NCBI RefSeq assembly: GCF_900069005.2
Contig: NZ_LN831279.1
Span: 2,326,930-2,390,929, forward strand
Origin: Paenibacillus sp. GM2
GTDB lineage: Bacteria > Bacillota > Bacilli > Paenibacillales > Paenibacillaceae
DNA: 64,000 bases
Direction of reading: 5' to 3'
Both the position numbers and the translations under genes were made by a program. Positions 16,861-24,245 of the stretch are shown in pieces. The notes under the pieces are model-generated. The model ran no database searches. It had not been told where the DNA came from and worked only from the letters and a program-made list of their open reading frames with translations. The stretch's first letter is position 1. Every line of letters begins with the position of its first letter.

Positions 16861-18621
16861 TTACTTCATTGCCTTCGCCAACTCCGTGAAAATAACGCCT
16901 AGCGCGTACGCCCCCGCATCCGGGTAACCGATGCTCCGTTCGCCTACCGCACCGGCCCGGCCCATCCGCGCTACGATTTCCGCTGTCTGCTGCGCGCCTT
17001 GAACCGCAGCCTCGGCCGCCTTAACCGCCGCTTGCTTCAGGTTATCGCCTTGCTCAGCGCTTTTCGTCCACTCGTCAGCGAGCGGCGCCAGCGCATCGAT
17101 AAGCGTCTTGTCGCCAACGACGGCTCCCCGGCCAAAGGACCTTTCCCCCGTATCCTGGATTCCTTTGACTACGGCATGCATCATTTCAGCAACCTCGCTG
17201 ATGGACAGCTCCTGCTTCTGCTGAGCATACTTGCTGGCAGCCCGGAAGCCCGATCCCCAGATCGGTCCAGAGGCACCACCGCAGTGCTCCATAATAACGA
17301 GCGAGCAGGCATCGAGGAAATCACCGATATTCTGCTTATGATGAGTGATAATCTCTTTCCATTCCACTTTCAACTGCTTGAAACCTTTGGCCACGCTCAT
17401 TCCGAAGTCGCCGTCCCCTGCGTGAGCGTCGAGCTCACAGAACGGAACTTCATTTTCGATAATGACCTCACTCATTTGATCGACGAGGTAGACGATATTT
17501 TGCAACGTTAGCCGATCTTTCTGAATAACCGCTGCCGCAGGGTCGGTCTCGTTCTTATACGATACCTCGTCTGCCGCTTTCTCCTCACGAATGACCTCGG
17601 TATAATTTACCGGTTCGAACGGAGCTTTAACGGCTAACGCCAACGTGTCGCAGGGGGCAGACAACCATTTCTTCAGCGTATCATCGAGCTTCATTAGGGT
17701 CACGGAGGCACCCGCCATATCGATGCTTGTCATGTAGTTGCCGACAAACGTCTTGAACACCCGCTTGTTCTTCGCGGTTAATTCCCGAATCACCGAATTG
17801 TTCAGCAGATACAGCTCTTGAAGCGGCGTGGCACCAAACCCGTTAATTAATACGGCAACCTCCTGCTCCGTCGAATCACTCAGCTGCAGATTGTCCAATA
17901 ACGATTCGATCATGCGCTTTGCCAATTCATCCGCAGACACCAGCTCTTCCCGGCGAATGCCCGGCTCACCGTGAATCCCCACCCCGTATTCCATCTCATG
18001 ATCTTCGATTTGGAAGGTAGGTGTACCTTTGGCTGGAACCGTGCAGGAGGTAAAAGCAAAGCCGAGACTGCGCACATTATCAATCGCATGCTGCGCCGCT
18101 TCCTTTACTTCAGGCAATGACAAGCCTGCCTCCGCTGCCGCTCCAGCAACTTTATGAACGAGTATCGTTCCGGCGACGCCCCTTCTCCCTACCGTATAGA
18201 GACTATCCTTAACAGCGATATCATCGTCCACCTTGACATAATCCACCTCAAGGCCGTCTTCGCTGGCAAGATGAGCTGCATTTTTAAAATTCATAACATC
18301 GCCGCTATAGTTCTTAATAATTAGCAGCGTTCCTTTGCTGCCTGCCGTATTCTTAATCGCCTGATATACCTGGATTTGCGATGGAGAAGCGAATACGTCG
18401 CCGCATACAGCCGCATCCAGCATTCCGCTGCCTACAAATCCGGCATGAGCGGGCTCATGCCCGCTCCCGCCGCCACTGATCAGCGTCACTTTATCAGGAT
18501 TGTTTTTCTTTTTGGAAATGACCTTGAATTTGTAGTTGAAATCCAGCTCAGGATGCGCTAAGACAAGCCCATTGCACATTTCCCGAACCAAGGTTTCAGG
18601 CTTATTCATTATTTTTTTCAT
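16861..18621 (-). CDS. dhaK: ATP-dependent dihydroxyacetone kinase, DhaK-DhaL fusion
   Basis: Phosphorylates dihydroxyacetone to dihydroxyacetone phosphate with ATP. 586 residues, the size of the Citrobacter/eukaryotic single-chain form rather than the PTS-dependent three-subunit form. N-terminal DhaK domain about 1-335: LISGGGSGHEPAHAGFVGSG, GTLLIIKNYSGDVMNF, and the His of GVGIHGEPGIRRE that binds substrate covalently. C-terminal DhaL domain about 375-586: DAHAGDGDFGMSVAKGF (magnesium-binding aspartates), GGASGPIWGSGF, GDKTLIDALAP and GRAGAVGERSIGYPDAGA. The ribosome site AAGGAG lies inside the last codons of gldA, one base separates the two genes, so translation is probably coupled. With gldA it makes the oxidative glycerol route. 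Confidence 0.95.
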   Translation of the reverse strand: MKKIMNKPETLVREMCNGLVLAHPELDFNYKFKVISKKKNNPDKVTLISGGGSGHEPAHAGFVGSGMLDAAVCGDVFASPSQIQVYQAIKNTAGSKGTLLIIKNYSGDVMNFKNAAHLASEDGLEVDYVKVDDDIAVKDSLYTVGRRGVAGTILVHKVAGAAAEAGLSLPEVKEAAQHAIDNVRSLGFAFTSCTVPAKGTPTFQIEDHEMEYGVGIHGEPGIRREELVSADELAKRMIESLLDNLQLSDSTEQEVAVLINGFGATPLQELYLLNNSVIRELTAKNKRVFKTFVGNYMTSIDMAGASVTLMKLDDTLKKWLSAPCDTLALAVKAPFEPVNYTEVIREEKAADEVSYKNETDPAAAVIQKDRLTLQNIVYLVDQMSEVIIENEVPFCELDAHAGDGDFGMSVAKGFKQLKVEWKEIITHHKQNIGDFLDACSLVIMEHCGGASGPIWGSGFRAASKYAQQKQELSISEVAEMMHAVVKGIQDTGERSFGRGAVVGDKTLIDALAPLADEWTKSAEQGDNLKQAAVKAAEAAVQGAQQTAEIVARMGRAGAVGERSIGYPDAGAYALGVIFTELAKAMK

Positions 18622-18622
18622 C

Positions 18623-19759
18623 TTAAATCTCCTTGGTTAATTTATATTGGCGTCCCAAATGGTCCGCAGCCATAATCGCCGACGCAACCGCATCCTCGGA
18701 AATCGGGAACGGCATCGAGTGGATGGACTCTTCAGCGATACATGCTTTTTTAGCCACCTCAAGCAATTCCTCATAGCTCACATGCTCTACACCGATATCT
18801 GCCAGACATACCGGCAGACCGATAGAGAGGGAGAAATCCAACACTTCTTTCATTTCGGCCCGATCGGCATTTTCTAGTACCAATTGGGCAATCGTACTGA
18901 AGGCTACCTTCTCCCCATGATAATAATGATGCGTTCCTTCCAGAGCTGTTAGGCCGTTATGAATGGCGTGAATCGCAGCCAGCCCGCCGCTTTCAAAACC
19001 TAATCCGGATAGCAGAATATTCGTCTCGACGATATTCTCCAAAGCCGGAGTTACAATGTTCTGATCACAGGCCAGCTTGGCTTTATATCCGTTCTCCAGC
19101 AAGGTCTCATAACATAGCTTGGCGAGTCCCAGCGCTGTAATCGTCCCTTTGGCATCACCGCATACGCCTTCGCGAACCCCGCACGGCAATCCGGCGTTCA
19201 CATTGGAATACGAATTGGCCGTAGCTCTGGCCTCAAAATAAGTTGAGAGCGCATCTCCCATCCCGGCGACGAGAAATCTTGTCGGCGCTTGGGCGATGAC
19301 TGTCGTATCGATCATGACTACGCTCGGACTTTGCTTAAAATACGCATAATCATCGAATTCTCCCTCTGGAGTATAGAGAACAGCGGAATGGCTTGTAGGC
19401 GCATCGGTAGCCGCAATCGTAGGCACGATGATCAGAGCTTCGCCTTCGGCTACACATTTCGCTGTATCAATCGCCTTGCCGCCGCCAAGACCCACCGTAC
19501 ATGCACAGTTGTGCTCCTTGGCCAACGCCTGCAATCTTGCTACTTCCTGACGCGAGCATTCCCCATGGAATCCGCTTTCTACAAAGGTAATATTGAATTT
19601 ATGTTTAGTTGCCTCAAGCTTATCCTTCACGCGGGCCACATCATCAGGATGTGCTATTAACAGCGCAGAATCACCAAAGGTCTTCACAAAATAGCCCAGA
19701 TTTAACAGTTCATTTTCCCCTTGCACATATTTCGTTGGACTAATAAACGCTCTTCTCAT
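18623..19759 (-). CDS. gldA: Glycerol dehydrogenase
   Basis: NAD-dependent oxidation of glycerol to dihydroxyacetone. 378 residues, iron-containing/zinc alcohol dehydrogenase fold. NAD-binding GLGGGKAIDTAKCVAE (about 90-106); metal ligands are the Asp in LVAGMGDALSTYFEAR and two His in AIHAIHNGL and YYHGEKVAFSTIAQ. Also PTIAATDAPTSHSAVLYTPEGEF. First gene of the gldA-dhaKL unit. Its -10 TATAAT (19791-19796, minus) has no good -35, which fits activation by the divergent PocR/AraC regulator; a cre-like sequence lies at 19836-19851. Substrate could include other small diols, as is known for the family. Confidence 0.93.
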   Translation of the reverse strand: MRRAFISPTKYVQGENELLNLGYFVKTFGDSALLIAHPDDVARVKDKLEATKHKFNITFVESGFHGECSRQEVARLQALAKEHNCACTVGLGGGKAIDTAKCVAEGEALIIVPTIAATDAPTSHSAVLYTPEGEFDDYAYFKQSPSVVMIDTTVIAQAPTRFLVAGMGDALSTYFEARATANSYSNVNAGLPCGVREGVCGDAKGTITALGLAKLCYETLLENGYKAKLACDQNIVTPALENIVETNILLSGLGFESGGLAAIHAIHNGLTALEGTHHYYHGEKVAFSTIAQLVLENADRAEMKEVLDFSLSIGLPVCLADIGVEHVSYEELLEVAKKACIAEESIHSMPFPISEDAVASAIMAADHLGRQYKLTKEI

Positions 19760-19835
19760 CTTACATCCTCCTCAAATCATTTATACACTAATTATAGGAT
19801 GCACTATTTTGAGAAGCATGAAACAAAGAGCTTGA

Positions 19836-19851
19836 TTTAAAGCGTTTTCTT
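19836..19851. promoter_or_regulatory. Possible cre (CcpA) site between gldA and its regulator
   Basis: The complement AAGAAAACGCTTTAAA fits the cre pattern WTGNAANCGNWNNCWW with two mismatches. It lies upstream of the gldA -10 region. Carbon catabolite control of a glycerol pathway would be expected, but the match is moderate. A second dyad, TTGCCATTGGGCAA (19864-19877), is a candidate for the divergent regulator. Confidence 0.35.
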
Positions 19852-19961
19852 ATCGTATTTTCTTGCCATTGGGCAATATAATTGTATTTTCTTGTTCTGC
19901 AGTAGAACTATTCGCTATAATTGTTATAGTGTTTCTATTACTTCGATAGGAGACTACGATC

Positions 19962-21014
19962 ATGTCCAAGTCCCGATTTGACTTAGAGGAAATCATAGAT
20001 CTGGAGAAATGGGAGAAGCTGCAGGATGCTCTATCGCTTGTAACGAAAATGGCTATTTTAACGGTCGATTATAAGGGGATTCCCGTGACCCGACACAGCT
20101 ACTGTCAGCCCTTCTGCCAAGGGGTACGTCAGGACTCCCACCTCTCGCAGTATTGTCAAAAATGCGATGCACGCGGCGGGCTTGAAGCCGTGCGGCAGAA
20201 TAAACCTTATATCTATTTATGCCATTTCAATATTATCGATATCGCCATACCAATCATTATCAACAATCAATATCTTGGTGCCATTATGGCCGGCCAGCTT
20301 AAGCTGCGCGAACCGGATATGCCTCTGCTGGAACAGGTCGTATCGCGACCTCCCAATGCGGAGACGCATCGCAAGTTTCAAGCGCTGGAGGAGCATTACA
20401 AGGCTTTGCCGGTCTTATCCTATGATGAAGTAACGAAATGCGTGGACCTGCTGCTGCAATTAAGCACTTATATCGTGGAAGAAGCGATTCAGAAGCATAC
20501 CACCGTCGATTTGTACAAAGGAATGCTGACCTCAAATTTGGACGCTTCCGCTCCCGCCTCTAGCCAGGTGCTGGACCCAGCCGACCGTACCTATCGTAAA
20601 ATTCAATCGATCCAGCAGGAGTTGTCGGGGGCGTTAATCAACACGAAGCTAAAAAACGGAGCCGACCGATTCATCTCGTCCAATGCCGTACTCCAGCCTG
20701 CCTTCGATTATATTTATGCGCATAAGCAGGAAAGCTTCGGCTTAAAGGAGATGGCCAAGCTCTGTCATCTCAGTCCCAGCTACTTCAGCCGGATCTTCAC
20801 CAAGGAGACTGGAGAGAATTTCTCGGTTTTCATCGCCAGATTGAAGATTGAATGGGCCAGACAGCTGCTTGAATCAACCGATTTGTCGGTCAATCAAGTG
20901 AGCGATGACCTGGGCTTCTGCGATGCGGGCTATTTCATTAAGACATTCAAGAAATTCGAGAGCCTCACCCCTGCCGCGTATCGCAGCATGTACAAGGAAT
21001 TGTCCGCAAAATAA
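19962..21014 (+). CDS. PocR-domain AraC-family transcriptional regulator
   Basis: 350 residues. N-terminal PocR sensory domain about 8-170, with the cysteine-rich core HSYCQPFCQGVRQ and QYCQKCDARGGLEA and the PAS-like IAIPIIINNQYLGAIMAGQL; PocR regulates propanediol use in Salmonella and the domain is thought to bind small diol-like ligands. C-terminal AraC double helix-turn-helix about 245-347 (FGLKEMAKLCHLSPSYFSRI and VNQVSDDLGFCDAGYFIKTF). Divergent from gldA-dhaKL, so the likely task is to sense glycerol, dihydroxyacetone or a related diol and activate that operon. Promoter candidate TTGTTC-18 nt-TATAAT at 19892-19921. A hairpin AATAACCCT/AGGGTTATTT follows the stop. Confidence 0.92.
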   Translation: MSKSRFDLEEIIDLEKWEKLQDALSLVTKMAILTVDYKGIPVTRHSYCQPFCQGVRQDSHLSQYCQKCDARGGLEAVRQNKPYIYLCHFNIIDIAIPIIINNQYLGAIMAGQLKLREPDMPLLEQVVSRPPNAETHRKFQALEEHYKALPVLSYDEVTKCVDLLLQLSTYIVEEAIQKHTTVDLYKGMLTSNLDASAPASSQVLDPADRTYRKIQSIQQELSGALINTKLKNGADRFISSNAVLQPAFDYIYAHKQESFGLKEMAKLCHLSPSYFSRIFTKETGENFSVFIARLKIEWARQLLESTDLSVNQVSDDLGFCDAGYFIKTFKKFESLTPAAYRSMYKELSAK

Positions 21015-21052
21015 CCCTCCGTCATAAAATGATCGAAGGGTTATTTATGCGG
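21007..21052 (+). terminator. Probable terminator of the PocR/AraC gene
   Basis: AAATAACCCT and AGGGTTATTTAT form a stem around about 18 nt; the T-tract is weak. It starts within the last codons. Confidence 0.5.
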
Positions 21053-21056
21053 AGGT

Positions 21057-21395
21057 TTATATACTCGTAGCCGCGGCCACAAGATTCGCCAGCTGCTCCG
21101 GGTCATAAGTCTGCCCCTGGCGCAGCTTCAATGTTTTTCGTTCCGGCGGGCCATCGAATATTCCTTCGGGAAATTCAATCCCCGCCGGATTAAAAATCGT
21201 AAAGCTGACCGCATCCTTGGATGTAGAAATTACAGCGGCATATTTTCCATTCTTCAAGAAATGAGGTTTCTTATATTGGAGACGCTCCTGGGCATCCGGG
21301 ATAACCTGATACACCAACTCACGCAAGCTGACCGCCGCTTCCCTTTGCCAAGTCTCCTTAATTCCATTGATAAAATTCGTGACCTCTTGATTCAT
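21057..21395 (-). CDS. DUF1801-type small protein
   Basis: About 112 residues. Resembles the DUF1801 / YdhG-like fold: FINGIKETWQREAAVSLRELVYQVIPDAQERLQYKKPHF, followed by KNGKYAAVISTSKDAVSFTIFNP (residues on the YdhG-type beta-sheet). Function of the family is not established. The ATG at 21395 follows AAAGGAGAAGAAGAT; the frame is open 24 codons further but without a ribosome site. First in minus-strand order come the YCII and VOC genes, so the three may form one transcript of small stand-alone domain proteins. Confidence 0.7.
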   Translation of the reverse strand: MNQEVTNFINGIKETWQREAAVSLRELVYQVIPDAQERLQYKKPHFLKNGKYAAVISTSKDAVSFTIFNPAGIEFPEGIFDGPPERKTLKLRQGQTYDPEQLANLVAAATSI

Positions 21396-21436
21396 ATCTT
21401 CTTCTCCTTTGGGTACAAAATAGCGTTCTTCGAATT

Positions 21437-21841
21437 TTATGCTCGGATGGTTGTAGCAAACTGCCACGTCACACCGAACCGGTCCAGGATTTCACCATAA
21501 CAGGCTCCCCATGGCTGAAGCTCGAACGGATAACGGATTTCTCCGCCTTCCCCCAGCTCTGCAAAGGCCTGCCTTGCTTCCACCTCAAGCTCGAAAGTCA
21601 ATGACAGACTTATGTTGCGGCTGCCCTCCACAGGTTCAAAAATATCGCTCATGAATAACGTATTTCCGCCTGCCAAAGATAAAACCATATGCATCACTTT
21701 ATCTTTGATCCCTTGGGGAGTCCCCGGCACCTCACCATATGTTTTGATGGCCAGAATCTCGCCGCTTAGCACTTTTTTGTAAAACTCCGCCTGAGATCTT
21801 GCATCCTCCGACATCAGATAAGGAACTAATTTTGCATTCAT
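21437..21841 (-). CDS. VOC-family (glyoxalase/PhnB-like) protein
   Basis: 134 residues. PhnB-type vicinal-oxygen-chelate fold: PYLMSEDARSQAEFYKKVLSGEI, HMVLSLAGGNTLFMSDIFEPVEG, and the C-terminal FELQPWGACYGEILDRFGVTWQF. These proteins are often annotated as 3-demethylubiquinone-9 methyltransferase-like, which is misleading; no substrate can be named. The start ATG at 21841 follows GGGGAAAGGCAGG; the open frame reaches far upstream but that part has no relation to the fold. 157 bp separate it from the YCII gene. Confidence 0.8.
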   Translation of the reverse strand: MNAKLVPYLMSEDARSQAEFYKKVLSGEILAIKTYGEVPGTPQGIKDKVMHMVLSLAGGNTLFMSDIFEPVEGSRNISLSLTFELEVEARQAFAELGEGGEIRYPFELQPWGACYGEILDRFGVTWQFATTIRA

Positions 21842-21998
21842 TTCAACGACCTGCCTTTCCCCGTAAATTAGATGGAAACCGGCATGCTTCAACCGCTTGG
21901 ATGCCGTTTCTATCTTAACAACGAACGGGAAATCGCAAAATCGACAACAGTCAATCCTATTTTCCAAAAAAAATTTCTTGTTCCATTCTAAACAACGT

Positions 21999-22412
21999 TC
22001 ATCCTCCGAAGTGCCCTCTGATCTTGGCTTGGGTGTCCGCGTCCGACGATAACTCTTCCGGGTCAAATATTTGCCGCAGCTCAATCTCCCCTTGCCCTTG
22101 ACCATGCGGGTCCGGCATCCGCAGCGCCCATTTAATCGCCTCTTCCCGTGAATTCACCTCGATCAGGGTGTAGCCAGCAATAATCTCCTTGGATTCGGTG
22201 AACGGCCCGTCTATTATTTGGGGCTTCCTTCCGGGCTCCGGATAGGAAATGCGGATTCCGCCCGAGCTTGGCTGCAGGCCGTCTGCGGCCACTAGAACGC
22301 CAGCCTTTGCCAATTCCTCGTTATACCTGAGCATCGCTTCCAGAAGCTCTGGACTGGGCTTCACACCCGCCTCGGAATCGGATGTAGCCTTGACAATCAT
22401 CATAAATCGCAT
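21999..22412 (-). CDS. YCII-domain protein (DGPF family)
   Basis: 137 residues. MRFMMIVKATSDSEAG start, QIIDGPFTESKEIIAGY (the DGPF motif with F-x-E-x-K-E), and INSREEA-like helix EVNSREEAIKWALRMPDP, typical of YCII-related proteins that often travel with ECF sigma factors and VOC proteins. Function is not established. ATG at 22412 follows a strong GGAAGGAGGCTAATC. The C-terminal part SSDADTQAKIRGHFGG is common to the subfamily. An ECF sigma gene lies 8 kb away but not adjacent. Confidence 0.82.
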   Translation of the reverse strand: MRFMMIVKATSDSEAGVKPSPELLEAMLRYNEELAKAGVLVAADGLQPSSGGIRISYPEPGRKPQIIDGPFTESKEIIAGYTLIEVNSREEAIKWALRMPDPHGQGQGEIELRQIFDPEELSSDADTQAKIRGHFGG

Positions 22413-22559
22413 GATTAGCCTCCTTCCCGTATACATGTCATTCAAATCCTTAGACGCATGTTCCACTCTATCTATTTCTTTGCCCGGAAAATAAATACCT
22501 GCATTTTTATTTTAAATTCAGGGCTCTTGCCTAATATAAAGGTTTATTTCTAATGCACG

Positions 22560-22590
22560 AACCCCCTGCCGGATTTTCCGACAGAGGGTT
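22560..22590. terminator. Hairpin after uppP
   Basis: AACCC...CTG.CGG (22560-22572) pairs with CCG.CAG...GGGTT (22578-22590), two mismatches. No T-run follows, so its role as terminator for uppP (stop at 22644) is uncertain. Confidence 0.4.
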
Positions 22591-22643
22591 CAAAGAACGG
22601 GATAGAGATCATCTTTTCATCAGAAATCTTTCCTGGAACTATG

Positions 22644-23510
22644 CTAGAAATATACTAACCAGATGACGACTGCCAGTACGATTCGATACACCGCAAACGG
22701 AACCAGCTTCACCCGGTTAATCAGCTTCAGGAAGAAACGGATCGACAGCAAGGCGAACAGGAAGGCCGCGATAAATCCAACGATGAAGAAGGGCAGAGCG
22801 TCAGGGGTAAAGTACTGCCAATTCTTAATTAAGGAGAGCGCACTGGCACCGGCCATGATCGGCACCGCCATAATGAATGTAAAGTCCGCCGCCGCCCGAT
22901 AGCTAAGTCCAAGCAGCACGCCGCCGGATATGGTCGATCCGGAGCGCGAGAAGCCCGGCCAGATGGAGAGACATTGGAACAAACCTATAGAGAGAGCCTG
23001 CTTGTATGTAATCTGATCCACCGTCTCGATCACCGGACGTTTCGGGCGGAAGCGATCGGCCGCGATCATCAGAATTGCTCCAACGACCAGACCGATCAAT
23101 ACTGTGCCGGTAGAGAACAGATATTCATCAATATAATTCTCCAGCAGCACGCCAAGCAGCCCTGCCGGGATCAAACCGACGATGACATGACTCAGCTTCA
23201 AGCGTCTGCCCTGGTACCGCCCGGGCATGCTCTCACTCCTCCGCTCTCCCCGGCCCCCGGCTTTGAACCGTGACAGCCCAAGCATATCGATGAAGCGATC
23301 TTTAAACACGACGAGCACGGCCAGAATGGACCCGAGTTGAATTACTACCTTGAACGTATTAGCGACATACTTGGAGGTGAAGATCAGATCGGTCTTCAGC
23401 CACATATCGTCGACGATAATCATATGCCCTGTAGACGAGACCGGGGCAAATTCCGTCAGCCCCTCTACAATGCCGAGAATAAATGCTTTGATAAGAGAAA
23501 TGATATCCAT
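22644..23510 (-). CDS. uppP: Undecaprenyl-diphosphatase
   Basis: Integral membrane phosphatase of the BacA/UppP family that converts undecaprenyl diphosphate to the monophosphate carrier for peptidoglycan and teichoic acid synthesis; excess gives bacitracin resistance. 288 residues, about eight membrane helices. Signature motifs GIVEGLTEFAPVSSTGHMIIV (about 14-34) and WPGFSRSGSTISGGVLLGLS (about 183-202) are intact. Downstream of dedA by 51 bp on the same strand and, further up, of the bceAB-like transporter genes. Confidence 0.95.
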   Translation of the reverse strand: MDIISLIKAFILGIVEGLTEFAPVSSTGHMIIVDDMWLKTDLIFTSKYVANTFKVVIQLGSILAVLVVFKDRFIDMLGLSRFKAGGRGERRSESMPGRYQGRRLKLSHVIVGLIPAGLLGVLLENYIDEYLFSTGTVLIGLVVGAILMIAADRFRPKRPVIETVDQITYKQALSIGLFQCLSIWPGFSRSGSTISGGVLLGLSYRAAADFTFIMAVPIMAGASALSLIKNWQYFTPDALPFFIVGFIAAFLFALLSIRFFLKLINRVKLVPFAVYRIVLAVVIWLVYF

Positions 23511-23561
23511 TGGCTTTCTTTCGCTCCTAAGCTATATAGATTGATGGAGTGGCAGGTTGCT

Positions 23562-24176
23562 CTAGGACTGCACTTTTTTTCGCTTACGCCAGAACAGCAC
23601 GGCAAAGGCGAGTACACCGACAGCGATCACTGCATAGGCGATATGGGAATAGACATCCATAAACCCGACGATACTCTCCCAGGAGCCGCCGACAGCTGCA
23701 CCTAGACAGACAAGAATTACGTTCCAGGCCAATGTCCCGATGGTCGTAAAGAGCAGAAACAAGCTGAATTTCATCTTGTTCATCCCGGCCGGAATAGAGA
23801 TCAGGCTGCGGATCAACGGCACCATCCTGCAGAACAATACGGTCCAGTAACCGTATTTATCGAACCAGGAATCGGCCTTGCGTATATCCTCCTTTTTTAC
23901 TCTTAGATAACGTCCGTATTTTTCGATTATCCCTTCAAGCTTATCTACATTAAGCAGATAGCCAATTCCATACAAAATCACGGCGCCCAGCACCGAACCT
24001 AACGTGGAGGCGATAACTACGCCTGTTACCGTCATGCTTGTAGAAGTAGTCATAAATCCGCCAAACGTTAAAATAACTTCCGAAGGGATCGGCGGAAACA
24101 CATTTTCAAGAGCGATCAGAAATAAGATGCCGAAGTATCCGAATTGTTCCATAATGCTCGTTATCCAATTTTCCAT
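23562..24176 (-). CDS. DedA-family membrane protein
   Basis: 204 residues, several membrane segments and re-entrant loops. DedA/SNARE-associated family marks: ENVFPPIPSEVILTFGGF (about 24-41) and FCRMVPLIRSLISIPAGMNK (about 117-136). Members of this family have been shown to recycle undecaprenyl phosphate across the membrane (UptA in B. subtilis), so its position just before uppP is meaningful. C-terminal basic tail WRKRKKVQS. A hairpin lies between it and the ABC permease gene. Confidence 0.88.
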   Translation of the reverse strand: MENWITSIMEQFGYFGILFLIALENVFPPIPSEVILTFGGFMTTSTSMTVTGVVIASTLGSVLGAVILYGIGYLLNVDKLEGIIEKYGRYLRVKKEDIRKADSWFDKYGYWTVLFCRMVPLIRSLISIPAGMNKMKFSLFLLFTTIGTLAWNVILVCLGAAVGGSWESIVGFMDVYSHIAYAVIAVGVLAFAVLFWRKRKKVQS

Positions 24177-24207
24177 GTATACCTCCGAGAAAACTATGTT
24201 TTAAATT

Positions 24208-24240
24208 TGAAGCGGGCCCTTCTCTCTGCCCCGGCTTCAT
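24208..24240 (-). terminator. Hairpin between the ABC permease gene and dedA
   Basis: Minus strand GAAGCCGGG pairs with CCCGCTTC over a loop of about 13 nt, followed by the weak T-tract AAATTTAAAAC. It may reduce read-through from the bceAB-like operon into dedA-uppP rather than stop it fully. Confidence 0.45.
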
Positions 24241-24245
24241 TTCAA

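Noticed and set aside
21842-22105. N-terminal extension of the VOC protein
   Set aside because: Residues upstream of 21841 are basic and cysteine-rich without similarity to the fold, and they overlap the YCII gene.
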